NCBI GenBank assembly: GCA_024195585.1
Contig: SWBL01000148.1
Coordinates: 51,850 to 115,849, forward strand
Length of the DNA stretch: 64,000 nucleotides
Reading direction: 5' to 3'
From: Aureobasidium sp. EXF-3400
Lineage: Eukaryota; Ascomycota; Dothideomycetes; Dothideales; Saccotheciaceae
Below, one piece after another: positions 1 to 11,629 of the stretch; position 1 is the stretch's first letter, and each line of letters opens with the position of its first letter. The notes below the pieces were generated by a model that had not been told where the DNA came from, did no database searches, and saw nothing but the letters and a program-made list of their open reading frames with translations. The position numbers and the translations under genes were made by a program.

Positions 1-867
1 CCAGAATAATCTGGTGGAAGCGGATATAACTTTAACTACAACCAACCTTCAACTCAGTTGATCTTTCGTCACACGGAAAAAATATCACAGGCAGAATGAA
101 CATGAAAAATCAAAGCAGCTCCAGACCAGCATTCATGTCTGCACCTCTATCAAAACGCTGGTATTCCGTAATGTTCCATCGAAGTAGCTTTGTACACACC
201 GGCTGTTCTCAGTCCACACAGCCGCAGCGTGAACGCGAAACATGCCATGGCTGCCAACTCTGGACTTCTTGGTGCCCAGACCGTTTGGTCTCACGCTCCC
301 TTGACATATCCCGCATTCGTGATACTGTCGCTTCGTCTCACAGTGGAATGCTTCAGTTTGGCGCGTGTGATAATCGATAGCCACAGCAGTCAACGTAATC
401 TCTCGTTCGCCAAAAAGTACCGAATAAGCGCCTCATTGTTGGATTGGGCCTTAGATTGCGGTCATTGCGAGACCGGCAAAGTCGGCCAGAGCGAGCCCCG
501 TACAAGGGAACCAAGAAGCGCGGGGCATTCTTTCTCAACGCCCGCAACTTCCTCAAAACCTTGCCATTTCCTCGACCTTAGACTTCGATATCCCTCGAGT
601 TCTTCTTGCTCACCACCTTTTTCCAAGCCGCGCTATTCCTCCGCTTTCGCCCGTACCATGGCGGTCGGTTCTTGTTAATACTCAGACCTCACTTCTTTTC
701 TTAAACTTCTGGTCATCCCACAAATCCGCCCCGCCTTCACTTCCGCACCACGAACCATAATGTTTCTCTGAATATTAGCCTGATCCGTTGACACCCGCCA
801 AAAAAATCATTTGCGATCATTCTCATCCCAGACGTCCTGGATCACCACCACTTGACTACTACTCGCA
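1..867. other. 5' intergenic stretch
   Basis: No open frame here shows a recognisable domain. Frames exist on both strands over 96-678 but overlap one another and have no family motif. The last 100 bases are the CA-rich leader of the following gene. A gene truncated by the window edge cannot be excluded. Confidence 0.4.
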
Positions 868-2082
868 ATGTTGGATGAAATCCCGATAGAAGATCAATAT
901 GTCTTCACTTCACTGCGCTACGATGGCTCGATGAAGCGCAATGCTCAGAACCCCGTGTGTTGTCCGGACTCCAAGGCTGCATATCTCATCAAGTATCACT
1001 ATGAGCGCCTCGTCACAGCAGCCGACCATCTGGGCTGGTACGACACCAACAAGAGGCTGAAAGGCCCTGTCGATCTGTTCAATCGCATCCAAACCGCCGT
1101 CACTGAACACAAGAAGAAGACGGGCAACAAATGCCCGTTCAAGGTATGTGTTTCTTCTTCTTCGTTCTTCTTGTCCTCTCGCAATTTTTCCCACTCCACG
1201 TGCGTCATGATCTGCCTCTGTAAACAAAGATGCGCATGCGCCACAGGCACGCGACAACATCAAAGACATCGTCACAACAACAAAACAAAAAAAGAAGCCG
1301 TGATTGTACAATGAAGCACCAAGGCTGACAATGTCTCACAGGTTCGAGTGTGCTTGCGTCACAGCGGGAAAATGGAAATTGGAGTTGAACCAATCATGGC
1401 CACGAAGCAACCACTTCTCTTCCCGACCACTCTGGACCTGGGCAAATCAAGTCAGCAGGCGGCCTCCCAAACTCCCATCTTCAAGGCTGTGCTGGATGTT
1501 CTACCTACCCGAACGACGACCTTCACCCGTGACAAAACGCACTACCGCACGATGTACAACTATGCCAGGCAATGTGCTTCAATTCAGTCATATCAGGACG
1601 CCAAGGAGGTCATTCTATTCAATCGTGATAACCAAGTCATGGATGGGTCCATCACGACCCCCTACTTCTACCGCGATGGCAAATGGATGACTCCGCATCA
1701 AGAATGTGGAGGCCAACAAGGAACCACGCGCCGCTGGGCCATTGACCAAGGCATCTGCCACGCCGGGATCATCGACATTGCTTCCATCAAACACGGCGAG
1801 ATCATCTGGCTCAGTAATGGCGTCAAAGGATTCTTCACTGCTCGTTTCGTCGCCTGTAACGATCGTCTTGCTCGCACACCCAGCTACGAATCTCGAATCT
1901 CCCAAGTCTCCCGCAGCGATAGCGGAATCGAAGAGAAATACTCTGTCCATTCCCATCAAGACGAAGTCGCCGAAGACGATATTGAACCAGGACGTCAAAA
2001 ATACGCCCCTGAACCGGGTGCCGACGACTTCAGAAACTCCGCCTTCGATCTTGACGTCTTTGAGCGCGCAATGAAGTTATAA
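868..2082 (+). CDS. ABZ2: 4-amino-4-deoxychorismate lyase-like, class IV PLP enzyme
   Basis: Predicted aminodeoxychorismate lyase, which releases p-aminobenzoate and pyruvate for folate synthesis, probably in the cytosol. Two exons, 868..1143 and 1342..2082, give 338 residues. The 198-base phase-0 intron starts GTATGT and ends CACAG. The N-terminal 'FTSLRYD' and 'KYHYERL' segments fit fungal members. Lys157 in 'DKTHYRTMY' fits the PLP lysine, and 'QQGTTRRWAIDQG' near residues 217-229 is the class IV cofactor-phosphate motif. Length is near that of yeast Abz2. The fold family also includes D-amino-acid and branched-chain aminotransferases, so the substrate is inferred from the overall pattern, not proven. 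The gene is convergent with the methyltransferase gene downstream. Confidence 0.75.
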
Positions 2083-2841
2083 GCTTCCTCGATTTTCTTT
2101 GTTTTTTTTCGATTCTCCAACTTGATATCCCCTGGCTCGACTAGCCTTGTTTTCTCGGTACAATTTTTTTCTTTGTCACTTATGGATTTGCTGCAGGCAC
2201 AAAAATGGATGGCTTGCGCTGAAAGATGGTGGCTTTTTTCTTCCAAAGCTCATAACTGGCGTTCTATCACGGATCTTGGATTCCTAGAGATGCATACGGC
2301 AGGCGCGAAACAGTCACACTTATTAGAGCTTTCTACGACCAAAGAAACGGACCGTAATAGCAAGGAGAGAATGATTTCCTCCATTTTACACGCTTTTTCT
2401 TGAATTGTTTTCTTCATAGATATACCCCTTCGATTCCACAACTTTTTAATTGATTTTCTTCCTCTTCCTGACGTGTTTTCGAGTCTTTTCTCCGGGTGTT
2501 GATGTTGTTGAGGTGTACGTTGATGCGTACGCGTTTTGGTTGCATCGTCATGGGATGCCGTATTAACCGTGAGTCCCGACGCGGTCCGGCTGATGCGCAG
2601 GCGGGATGATGTGCTTGCATGCTGGTTGCAGGTCAACCTCACACCACAAACAAGGGTTCAGTAACATGAAGCCGCTTTTTCCGAGTGAGAAGACGATGAA
2701 GCAGTCGCAAAACAACACAAAAGTAATTGTATCCGAAATCGAGAAAGAAGAGGTGGAAAAGGGTAGTAAATATACAAAGAAGAATAGAAATCACCATCGT
2801 ATATCTATACAAGCGTCATATCCTCATTCATATCCTCTCAT
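2083..2841. other. Convergent intergenic stretch
   Basis: Lies between two converging genes and should hold both 3' untranslated regions. It is T-rich on the left and A-rich on the right; I see no domain-bearing frame and no repeat. Confidence 0.5.
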
Positions 2842-5277
2842 CTATACAATATTGCCAATAGCATTACTCTCCTTGGGCAGATCCTCAGGGATAACCTCAA
2901 GGTTGTCAGGTTTTCTGAAGAACGCCTCCAATAAGACTGCAACACTACTTCCCACATTCAAACTATCGACTCCAACGTCTAGGGATCGCAAAGCAGGTTT
3001 GGCACCTCTGATACCTACATTGGCATCTGCCTTTGTAGCAAGATTGGCACGTAAGCCCTCTCCTTCAGCACCAATACAAAGGATACTAGGACCTTTCGAT
3101 AACGGCGAAACCATATTTGAAGTAACCAAATTAGACTTTGCAGATTTTGCAGAATTGGCATTGGGGGCTACGGCAGCGTAGACAGACCAGCCCTGTTTCT
3201 TGCACATGGTGACAAAGTTTGCGGGTGTAGGGATGGAGAGGATGGTTAATGCTTCTGCGGCTCCTGAAGCTGCTTTTTGGACGATGGGGAGGTTGACGGG
3301 TGCGCAGGTGTTTGTGCATACCGCGACTGCGTCTACGCCGTAGAAGTGTGCCGTGCGGAGGATGTTGCCTAGGTTTCCTGGGTCGAGGATGCCGTCGAGG
3401 AGGAGGACGAGGGGTTTGCGCCAGCTGTGGGTGTAGTGGAAGGGTATGGATGATGGGTTGCCGTTGACTTGGACTTGTTCGGCGGATTGGTCGGCAAGTT
3501 CGATGGGGATGGCTGTGTCTGTTTTGCCCATTCTGCCTAGCGATTTTGTGGGTAGAGTGGGTAGAGGAGAGGTTTCCATGATGAGGCCGTTGTGAGGACG
3601 GCCTTGGGCCATTTTGTCCATTTGAGGGAGGAAGGAGTCGTCGACGTCGGTGTATTTTACTCGGGCCTGTCTGCAGAGGGTTTTGATGGACATGAGGGTC
3701 TCAACGTTAGACGTGGCGCGCTTGTGGATGTAGACGTTGTACATCTGGCGGCGTTTAGCTGTGAGCGCTGCAACGACGACGTTGTAGCCGTACAGGAACT
3801 CCGAGGCGGCTGTTGTGTATGGGATAGAAACATGGGCGTCCTCGTCGCGAGATGATCGTGGTGCAGGGCGACTGTCTCTGTCGCCATCTCTTCTGTCTCT
3901 GGGCTCCTGGATCTCCTTGTACTTGTTCTTGCCGTCATCATTCTTTTCTCTGTTTTTGCTTACGAGTGAGAAAAGCTGGTCATCGTCAAGTCGGCTTTCT
4001 TCCTCCAACCTTCTTCTTTCTCTTGCTTCTTTATTCGAGTCCCTTTGCGCCTCTTGGTCTCTTTCCTTGGCTTGTTTTGCGGATATAGAAGAATTTAGTG
4101 AGGACACGAGATCTATAGCTCGTAACTCCTGGCCGCTGATAATGGCAGCAGCGTTACTATCAACAAGAGTTTGGAGGATAGAGGAACGCATTTCTTTGTT
4201 CAAGACAGAAATATCTTCGAGCTCCTCTTTCCAGTTGGCACCTTGCGTTGGGTTGACTGGTGGCTGTATAGGATAGACAGAGGCCTTGATGGCACTCATG
4301 GGGTCGCTCTCTTCGAACCAACGTCTTCCAGGAATGAAGATGTTGTTTGCCTTTGCATTCTTGATAGCTTCGCCAGCATGTTGTATGACACGTAGCCACT
4401 CGCCCCTCTCCCGGGTCAAAGTTGGCTCGAAGGTAGCGAGGTCTTGCTTGAAAGTCTTTTTGAGTTGTTGTTTGACTTTAAGAATAACACCAGGTTCATT
4501 CTTGTCAAACCTGGGCAAGGCTGAGGGGCTTGTAGGCAGGGCTCTGATGTATCTTTCCTCGGCCAGCTTGACGGCGCCCATCAAAGAATTCCAGTTCTCT
4601 TGGGTAAAGTGATACTTGTCGGTGAAGGGCACTTTCAGGACATGATACTTTGAGTTGTTGCTCAAGTCTCCAGCAGGATATTCGGCAGGGCGTCGATTGG
4701 TCATGCGAACTGTGAAGTCTCCATGTCTGCTACCAGAGTCCGGGGTGGTGCGTGCAGGCCTTGTACGACCGGCGTCTCGAAGGTGGTTCTCGGGGTCCCG
4801 TCTCTTGAAGCCTTGGTCTCTGTTGTCTGAATCCCGAGCATAATCTCTGCTCCTCGGCGTACGCCTGTCTCCACGGTCCTCGTAATCGTGGGATCTGTTG
4901 CGACCGTAGTCGTTTGATCTAGGACGATCACTGTAGTCGTTTGATCTGGGACGGTCACCGAAGTTGCCTGGTCTAGGGCGGTCGCTGAAGTTACTTGATC
5001 TAGGGCGGTCGCTGAAGTTGCTTGATCTAGGGCGGTCGCTGAAGTTGCTTGATCGGCGGTCACTAAAGTCGTTGGATCCAGAGCGGTCGTCATGGTCCTG
5101 CCATGGAAAGTTGCCTCCACGCTCGTCTTTGACTCTGTTCAGATCATGCAGGGATTTGCGGCGGTCTCTCCGGATGGATTGATCAAGGGTACGGTTGATG
5201 GCCGAGAGGGTCGATTTATGACGGCATTGCAGATAGAATCTAGGAGCACGCGCTTGCGCAGAGGCGGCGGCGAGCAT
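2842..5277 (-). CDS. MRM1: Mitochondrial rRNA 2'-O-ribose methyltransferase (SpoU/TrmH family)
   Basis: Likely Mrm1/Pet56, which 2'-O-methylates a conserved guanosine in the peptidyl-transferase region of mitochondrial large-subunit rRNA. Single exon, 811 residues, starting at a true ATG (5277). The first 40 residues are Arg/Ala-rich without acidic residues until position ~31, as in a mitochondrial presequence. Residues ~500-560 hold the L30e-like substrate-binding part ('FLYGYNVVVAAL'). The C-terminal SPOUT domain shows motif 1 'DPGNLGNILRTA' (~625), motif 2 'IGAEGEGL' (~735) and motif 3 'SLNVGSSVAVLL' (~775). It is about twice the length of yeast Mrm1 because of a disordered Arg/Asp/Ser-rich insertion with nine-residue repeats (residues ~70-150) and a charged stretch before the catalytic part. 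It is divergent from the chromatin remodeller gene. Confidence 0.85.
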   Translation of the reverse strand: MLAAASAQARAPRFYLQCRHKSTLSAINRTLDQSIRRDRRKSLHDLNRVKDERGGNFPWQDHDDRSGSNDFSDRRSSNFSDRPRSSNFSDRPRSSNFSDRPRPGNFGDRPRSNDYSDRPRSNDYGRNRSHDYEDRGDRRTPRSRDYARDSDNRDQGFKRRDPENHLRDAGRTRPARTTPDSGSRHGDFTVRMTNRRPAEYPAGDLSNNSKYHVLKVPFTDKYHFTQENWNSLMGAVKLAEERYIRALPTSPSALPRFDKNEPGVILKVKQQLKKTFKQDLATFEPTLTRERGEWLRVIQHAGEAIKNAKANNIFIPGRRWFEESDPMSAIKASVYPIQPPVNPTQGANWKEELEDISVLNKEMRSSILQTLVDSNAAAIISGQELRAIDLVSSLNSSISAKQAKERDQEAQRDSNKEARERRRLEEESRLDDDQLFSLVSKNREKNDDGKNKYKEIQEPRDRRDGDRDSRPAPRSSRDEDAHVSIPYTTAASEFLYGYNVVVAALTAKRRQMYNVYIHKRATSNVETLMSIKTLCRQARVKYTDVDDSFLPQMDKMAQGRPHNGLIMETSPLPTLPTKSLGRMGKTDTAIPIELADQSAEQVQVNGNPSSIPFHYTHSWRKPLVLLLDGILDPGNLGNILRTAHFYGVDAVAVCTNTCAPVNLPIVQKAASGAAEALTILSIPTPANFVTMCKKQGWSVYAAVAPNANSAKSAKSNLVTSNMVSPLSKGPSILCIGAEGEGLRANLATKADANVGIRGAKPALRSLDVGVDSLNVGSSVAVLLEAFFRKPDNLEVIPEDLPKESNAIGNIV
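4958..5062 (-). repeat. 27-base tandem repeat inside MRM1
   Basis: The coding strand repeats a nine-residue unit of the type 'SSNFSDRPR' at least four times, with diverged copies ('PGNFGDRPR', 'SNDYSDRPR') on the downstream side. The near-identity of the central copies at DNA level ('ctagggcggtcgctgaagtt' recurring) points to recent slippage. Confidence 0.8.
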
Positions 5278-5635
5278 TCCAGTAAAAAAGAGGTTGGTGG
5301 CGGTATGAATGTTGCAAGAAAATAGTCAAGTCGAAGAAAAATAAATTGTAAGATAAAATGCCCCAGAAATCATCACGGTCGTTTCAGGGTCCAAGCTCCG
5401 GCAGTCGCGTCCTCCAGCATGCGGCGCGTGTTCCGTTAACCATTCTCGATCACTCTTTCTCAAGTTGTTGCGACTTCCTTGTTCAGGATCGACCTGACAC
5501 CGGGCCTACTCTTTCCCGGCAAGCCGTGTACACTATCGAACGCTCTTGCACATACGACCCTCTTACAACATCTGGCTGGACGCGCTCTGTTCTGGTTGCG
5601 ACGTTCATGCGACTATCCACTTATCTCGCCCAACC
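5278..5635. promoter_or_regulatory. Divergent promoter region, MRM1 / MIT1-like
   Basis: A 358-base gap between the two divergent starts. It must contain both promoters. I see no TATA box or other assignable site. Confidence 0.4.
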
Positions 5636-8600
5636 ATGTCGGATTCTGAAGACGAATTGAACGTCGACCTCTCCCAATGGAAACCTCGCACTGTCAATAC
5701 GGCCCCTGAGCCACTCGCTCCGGCTCTCAGAACCTTTGCTTCGATCAACACTCCAGCCGCTGTACCTGCTACCACCAACGATCTGGACGACGACGACTTT
5801 GACATTGATGCTATTATTGAAGGAATCGCCGACCCTGATGATGCTACACAATCAAAAGCTCCCACACCACCGCCCACCACGGCAACGCGAAGACCCCGAC
5901 AGACCGTCCAGGTTGTCATTGCCAAAGATCCCAACTTCGACCGCAATGATTACATCGACTGTACATATGGTGCCAACATTGTTCGCCGCGTATTGAAGGA
6001 GATCACTAAGAATGAGGATGTATATTACAATGTTGAGTTCGTCGATAGACACACGGAGCAGGTAAGCACACTTCACTACTGCCCCATTGACACTACCCAT
6101 CGTTGTATGAGGTTCTGCCTATCCTCTCACATCACCATGCCATTGTCGGAAGCTTCACGCACCGCTCGCTTCACCACTTCTTGCCCTTCTGCCTCTACAT
6201 TCACTCTGGTGCACCTATATAGAGGTTGCAGAGCTTACCTCGCCCCTTCCCCCTTCCCCGTTCCACTCCAGGTCCTTGCACAACCTCTACTTATATCATT
6301 CCACATCATTGCACAACCTCTTCATCTGTTGCAAAGACCATTTCTCGCACCTACAACATGCCTCCGCGCCGTATCAAACTAATCGCTCCTGCTCGTCAGG
6401 TCTCCTTCAACGATCTTATACAGTACGAAAATGGCCAGGAAGCTCTGCAAGAACACACAGAGAATGCTCAAGACGGAGATGATTATGCTGAAGAAGACAG
6501 TGAGGTCGAAGAGGTCCAGCGTCCAAAACCTAGCAAATCTGGCTTTGTCGATACTGTAGAAGCCCTTTCATTCCTTGACGAGGAAGAATTCCCTTCACGC
6601 TCAAGGAAATCGCGTAAAGCAAAAAAGTACGATGACGAATCGGAAGATGATGGTCCTGCGCCTCGTCGATCCGGAAGAGTCGTTCCACCAAACCCCGATT
6701 CTAGAAGAACTTCAAGACGACTCAATTCCATATCTCAAGCCGACTCAGCAGACGAAGATGATGACGGTTTCATTCTGCAGTCCGACGTTCTATCCAGCAG
6801 AAAACGCAAGCGTTCCTTGAGGGCTCAGAGTGGCCCCATCAACTACACAGATGGCGACGAGGACGAAGTACGGTATGACAAGCCCAGAACTCGCACCTCA
6901 CGACCTACAGGACAGGGCGTCCGTCAGTCTGGTCGTTCTACCCGTCATCAGGGCGATATGCAGGATCCAGGTGTTAACGACATCTACCGCTCTGAGTCGG
7001 AACCACGACCCGTCGCTGTCCCAAAGCCTGTTGGAGCTCGCGAGTTCTTCAAAGACTTGCCACGATCTGATCCTTTCCGCGCTCGTCACATTCAACACTG
7101 CGACTCCTGTCAGAATGGCACTAACTTTGCCCCTCTGATCTACTGTCAAGGCTGTGTCTACGCATACCACAAGAGCTGCATCGGTCATCGCGGGTCGAGA
7201 GAGCACTTGGTCACCAAAGTTGGTAAGAACGACTTTGTTCTGCAGTGTCGTCGATGTGTCGCTTTCCCCATGAAAAAGGACCCTACAGCTCCTGATCACG
7301 GAAAATGTTCAGACTGTAAGCAGCATGGCTCTTCGTGTGTTCCGTTCAGAGAGCGCAAAACCCCACAACAAGAGCAGAAGGATCGCGAAGAGAATAACGG
7401 TGAAGACCCTATCAGCTCAGTCCCTCAAAAGCTCATTAACAACCCTGACAATGTCATGTTCCGTTGCACCACCTGCTCCAGGGGCTTCCACTTTGAGCAT
7501 TTACCACCAAAGTCTGACAGTGTGATGGATCTCGATAGCGATGACGTGGCGACTCAAAGGCTTCAGGACTACAGCCAGGACTGGAGATGCAAGGAGTGTC
7601 TTGATTGTCCAGGCAAGATCGGATCTCTCGTCGCATGGAAGCCAATTGATGAGGACAACTATGATCCCAGCTATGGATATGACAGCATTCCCGAGGATGA
7701 AAAGGCCTACCTTGTCCGCTGGGATGGAAAGTCATACTTCCAAGCTTGTTGGATGTCCGGCCCTTGGGTCTGGGGTGCATCATCTGGAAGTATGCGAAAA
7801 GCATTTGCCAAGCGAGATGAAGCACGCCAACCTAAGATGCGCACAGAGGATGCAATCCCCGAAGACTATCTTCGTATCGACATTGTGCTTGACGTCAAAT
7901 ATACGAGCATTGTCAATATTTCAACAGAAGAGATTGACAAGGCACGTATCCGTGAGGTCGACACAGCTCTTGTCAAGTACAAAGGTCTTGGTTACGAAGA
8001 CGTCGTCTGGGAAAAGCCTCCTACGCCCGACGATGCTGATCGCTGGACTGATTTCGTTGTTGCTTACAATGACTGGGTACTCGGTAGATTCGTGAAACAA
8101 CCCAAGCCACCACAACTCAAGACTCGACTAGAAAAGGCAAGATCTCTCGACTTTGCTACCAAGCTCGAGAAAAAGAAACAGCCCAGTAATATTACCGGAG
8201 GAGAGCTCATGAAGTACCAGATGGAGGGTCTCAACTGGCTCTACTACAAATGGTACACGCACAAGAACGCTATCCTGGCTGATGAGATGGGTCTCGGAAA
8301 AACCATCCAGATCATCTCCTTCCTTGCTACGTTGGTACAGGATTGGAACTGTTTCCCCTTTTTGGTTGTGGTTCCCAATTCAACATGTGCCAATTGGCGC
8401 CGTGAGGTCAAGCAATGGGCACCTGGTCTGAGAGTTGTCGCATACTTCGGGAGTAAGGAAGCTCGTGATCTCACATACCGCTACGAACTTTTTGCTCGCG
8501 ACAGCAAAGAGCTTAGGTGTCATATTGTGGTCACATCTTATGACTGTGCAGCGGATGATAGTGCTCGCAGATTCTTCAAGTCTATCCCCTGGCAAGCACT

Positions 8601-11128
8601 GATTGTGGATGAAGGACAACGCTTGAAGAGTGACAAGTCACAGTTGTACTCTGCACTGGCATCTCTGAGGGCCCCCTTCAAGGTCCTCCTGACTGGTACG
8701 CCTCTGCAAAACAGTGCGCGCGAGCTCTTCAACCTTCTACAATTCCTTGATGATACGTTCGATGCAAGTCAACTGGAAGAGAAGTTCCAGGAACTTGACC
8801 AAGCCAAGATTCAGGAGCTGCATGGCATCATTCGCCCCTTCTTCTTGCGTCGCACCAAAGCTCAGGTCTTGACCTTCCTTCCACCTATGGCTCAAGTCAT
8901 CGTACCGGTTTCGATGTCAACAGTTCAAAAGAAGCTGTACAAGACAATTCTTGCCAAGAACCCAGATCTCATGCGCGCCATCTTCCAAGGAGCAAAGGAA
9001 CTCAGACCTACAGAGCGTGCTAGTCTGAACAATATCCTCATGCAGCTGCGCAAGTGTCTTTGCCATCCTTTCGTCTACAGTACCGAGATCGAGGAGAGAA
9101 ACGTGTCACAGGCTGTCAGCCACCGCAATCTTGTCGATGCCAGTGGAAAGCTGCAGCTACTCGAAACTCTTCTTCCCAAGCTCAAGGAGCGTGGTCACCG
9201 TGTATTGATTTTCAGTCAGTTCCTTGACATGCTCACAATGGTGGAAGACTTCCTTGACGGCATGCAGATGAGCTGTCAACGCCTGGATGGTACAATCAGC
9301 AGTTTGGAGAAGCAAAAGCGCATTGATGAGTTCAACGCCCCCGATTCTCCTCTATTCGCTTTCCTACTCTCCACTCGTGCTGGAGGTGTTGGTATCAATT
9401 TGGCAACCGCAGACACCGTCATCATCCTGGATCCTGACTTCAACCCTCATCAAGATATCCAGGCACTTAGCCGAGCTCATCGTATCGGTCAAAAGAAGAA
9501 GGTTCTTTGTTTCCAGATCGTTACACGTGCCAGTGCCGAGGAAAAGATCATGTCTTATGGTAGACGCAAGATGGCTCTCGATCATGTTTTGATCGAGCAG
9601 ATGGACGCGGAAGATGCTACGGACCGTGATCTTGAGGGCATCCTTCGACATGGTACCAAAGAGTTGTTTGATGATGACGGAGACAAAGATATTAAGTATG
9701 ATCCAGCCTCAATTGATAGGTTGCTTGAAGTTAGTCACATCGAGCACACCAAGGCTGGCGAAGACAAATCCGCAGAATCTACTTTCTCGTTCGCAAGAGT
9801 TTGGGCCAACAACGAGCTTGAGGAGACAGCGATCGAAGGCCCAGAAGCAGCAGAGGTGGCACCTGATCGTGATGTTTGGGACAAGATCCTCAAAGAGCGA
9901 GAGAGAATCGCGGCTGTCGAAGCAGCCGCTGCGGAACAGGCATTTGGACGAGGTCGTCGAGCCAAAGCGGTACCGTACTCCGGCTTTAGTTTGATTAAAT
10001 ATTTGCTAACTTACAGCAGGCTATCGACTATGGTGATGGCACTAATCAAGATGGCCCCGATACTGTTGAAGGACCTAAAGACGTCGATGAAGGCTCCCCT
10101 GTTCGTGTCTCCAAGCGAGCACAATTGGACGAAGACAACGACACAGACTTCCAAGCCGACAGTGATGAGGAAAGTGTTGCAGCAGAAGAGGTCGAGGATA
10201 CTGTCGATCCGGCGGAGCTGCAGATTCCTGATCAAGCAAAGACAGCGTCAAAACTGATCAGACCATCTGGTAAGGAACTCTCTTTGAAGAAAACTCCCAC
10301 CAAACCACGCAAGAGTCCAAAGAAGACCAAAAGTACAGTCTCAACACCCAGAAAAAAAGCGGCCTCAACGCCCAAGAAGAAGAAGCGTGTCTCGACTGCC
10401 ACGCCTGGTTCTATCACCAGGAACGCCCAAACTCCCTTTACCCCCACAATCTCCAATGGCAGAAAGGCCAGAGAAGCACAAATGAACATGCAACAACACG
10501 GTTCAGCCGCAGCAGCTGCGGCTTTCAACAATCTCACCGCTTTCATCGACCTCACTGCGGACAGCGGTGATGATGTTACTTTCGCTGGGTTTAAACCTCT
10601 TGCCACCCCTGCCCCAACAAACAGAAGACGAAGAAGTAATTTGAACTTATGCTAATCTGTGTATCATTATCAGCTCCACCGACCTTTCGCCGTGTCGACG
10701 TACCAACATTTCGAAACTATGATCCCGAATTCACGATCCCATCCTCCAACGGCAACCCCGCTCACAAACCTCAAATGGCGTCCTGCGTAGCATGCCAGCA
10801 TCTCCACCCCCTGGGCAGCTGCCCCTTGAAACGTGCCGGCGTCGAACACTGTGGACTTTGCGGCCTCGCTCACTACGGCTTCTCTCGCATCTGCCCACAC
10901 ATCAACTCAGAAACTCAAGTCAGGGAAATGATTCGAGCGGTAAAGTCATCATCTGAGCCAGGACATCTCAAGGCAGAAACTTTGAAATACTTGACTGGCT
11001 TGAAAGGCACATTGGTGCAGAAGAAGAAGAAAGAGGCCGAAAAGAAGGCTGCTGCGGCGAACGGTACCGCCTACCCAGGTGCTGGTCCATCGACGGTGCC
11101 AGGACAGCAGCCGTTCCACATGGTGTAA
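5636..11128 (+). CDS. CHD/Mi-2-type SNF2 chromatin remodeller (Mit1-like)
   Basis: Large nuclear ATP-dependent remodeller resembling S. pombe Mit1 of the SHREC complex. Proposed exons 5636..6061, 6400..9969, 10020..10635 and 10674..11128 give 1688 residues; all junctions keep frame. An N-terminal chromo-like segment is rebuilt across intron 1 ('VEFVDRHTEQ' joined to 'VSFNDLIQYENG'). PHD-type Cys/His clusters lie at ~375-425 and ~435-540, chromo-like 'YLVRWDGKSYFQACW' at ~580 and a second one at ~670. The SNF2 ATPase begins ~745 with Walker A 'DEMGLGKT' (~770), box II 'DEGQ' (~880) and 'RAHRIGQ' (~1167). The C-terminus carries a Cys/His knuckle near 1573-1600 ('CVACQHLHPLGSC', 'HCGLCGLAHYG'). 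Introns are 338, 50 and 38 bases. An alternative start at 6358 ('MPPRRIKL') would lose the first exon. MIT1 orthology is inferred from domain order. Confidence 0.8.
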
Positions 11129-11629
11129 AGAATAAACGATACATAAGGAAAAATCGGAAAGGGAAAGTAATTGACTTCTGCACATACCCCATTAATGCAA
11201 ACAATGTTTATAGATCGTCCTTTCCACTTGTCTTCAAATGTCTCAATGTGTAATTCATGGCAGAGCAGTCCAGTAGGGAAGTCGCGACCGAAGGAAAGGT
11301 TGAGGTTCTCGGTCTCTGAAGATGCAGCAGTTGCAAATTTCGTGTCGAAAGAGATTGGTTCATGTTCACTCTGTATGAACAGAGCAATGCTATACATAAT
11401 ACATATTCTTCTATCCATGCTTGTTGTTTTGCTTTCTGGCATTCTTTGCCATCTCCATCTCGTATCTATGCTCAAAGCAAAACCCAGCCATCCCGATACT
11501 TCATGCCATGCTTGAAGTTGAGATATGCAGTACCGTTGACCTCCTTAATGCCCCTGATCTATGCTCCAGATAACCCAAAGAAAAGTACTAACAAGAATCT
11601 TAAACAATGTTAAAAGTGGACATCAACCC
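11129..11629. other. Convergent intergenic stretch
   Basis: Gap of 501 bases between the 3' ends of the remodeller and the SCM3-like gene. Short frames here show no family signal; it probably carries both 3' untranslated regions. Confidence 0.5.

Noticed and set aside
133..678. Overlapping frames at the left edge
   Set aside because: Frames on both strands overlap and contain no recognisable domain; likely chance.
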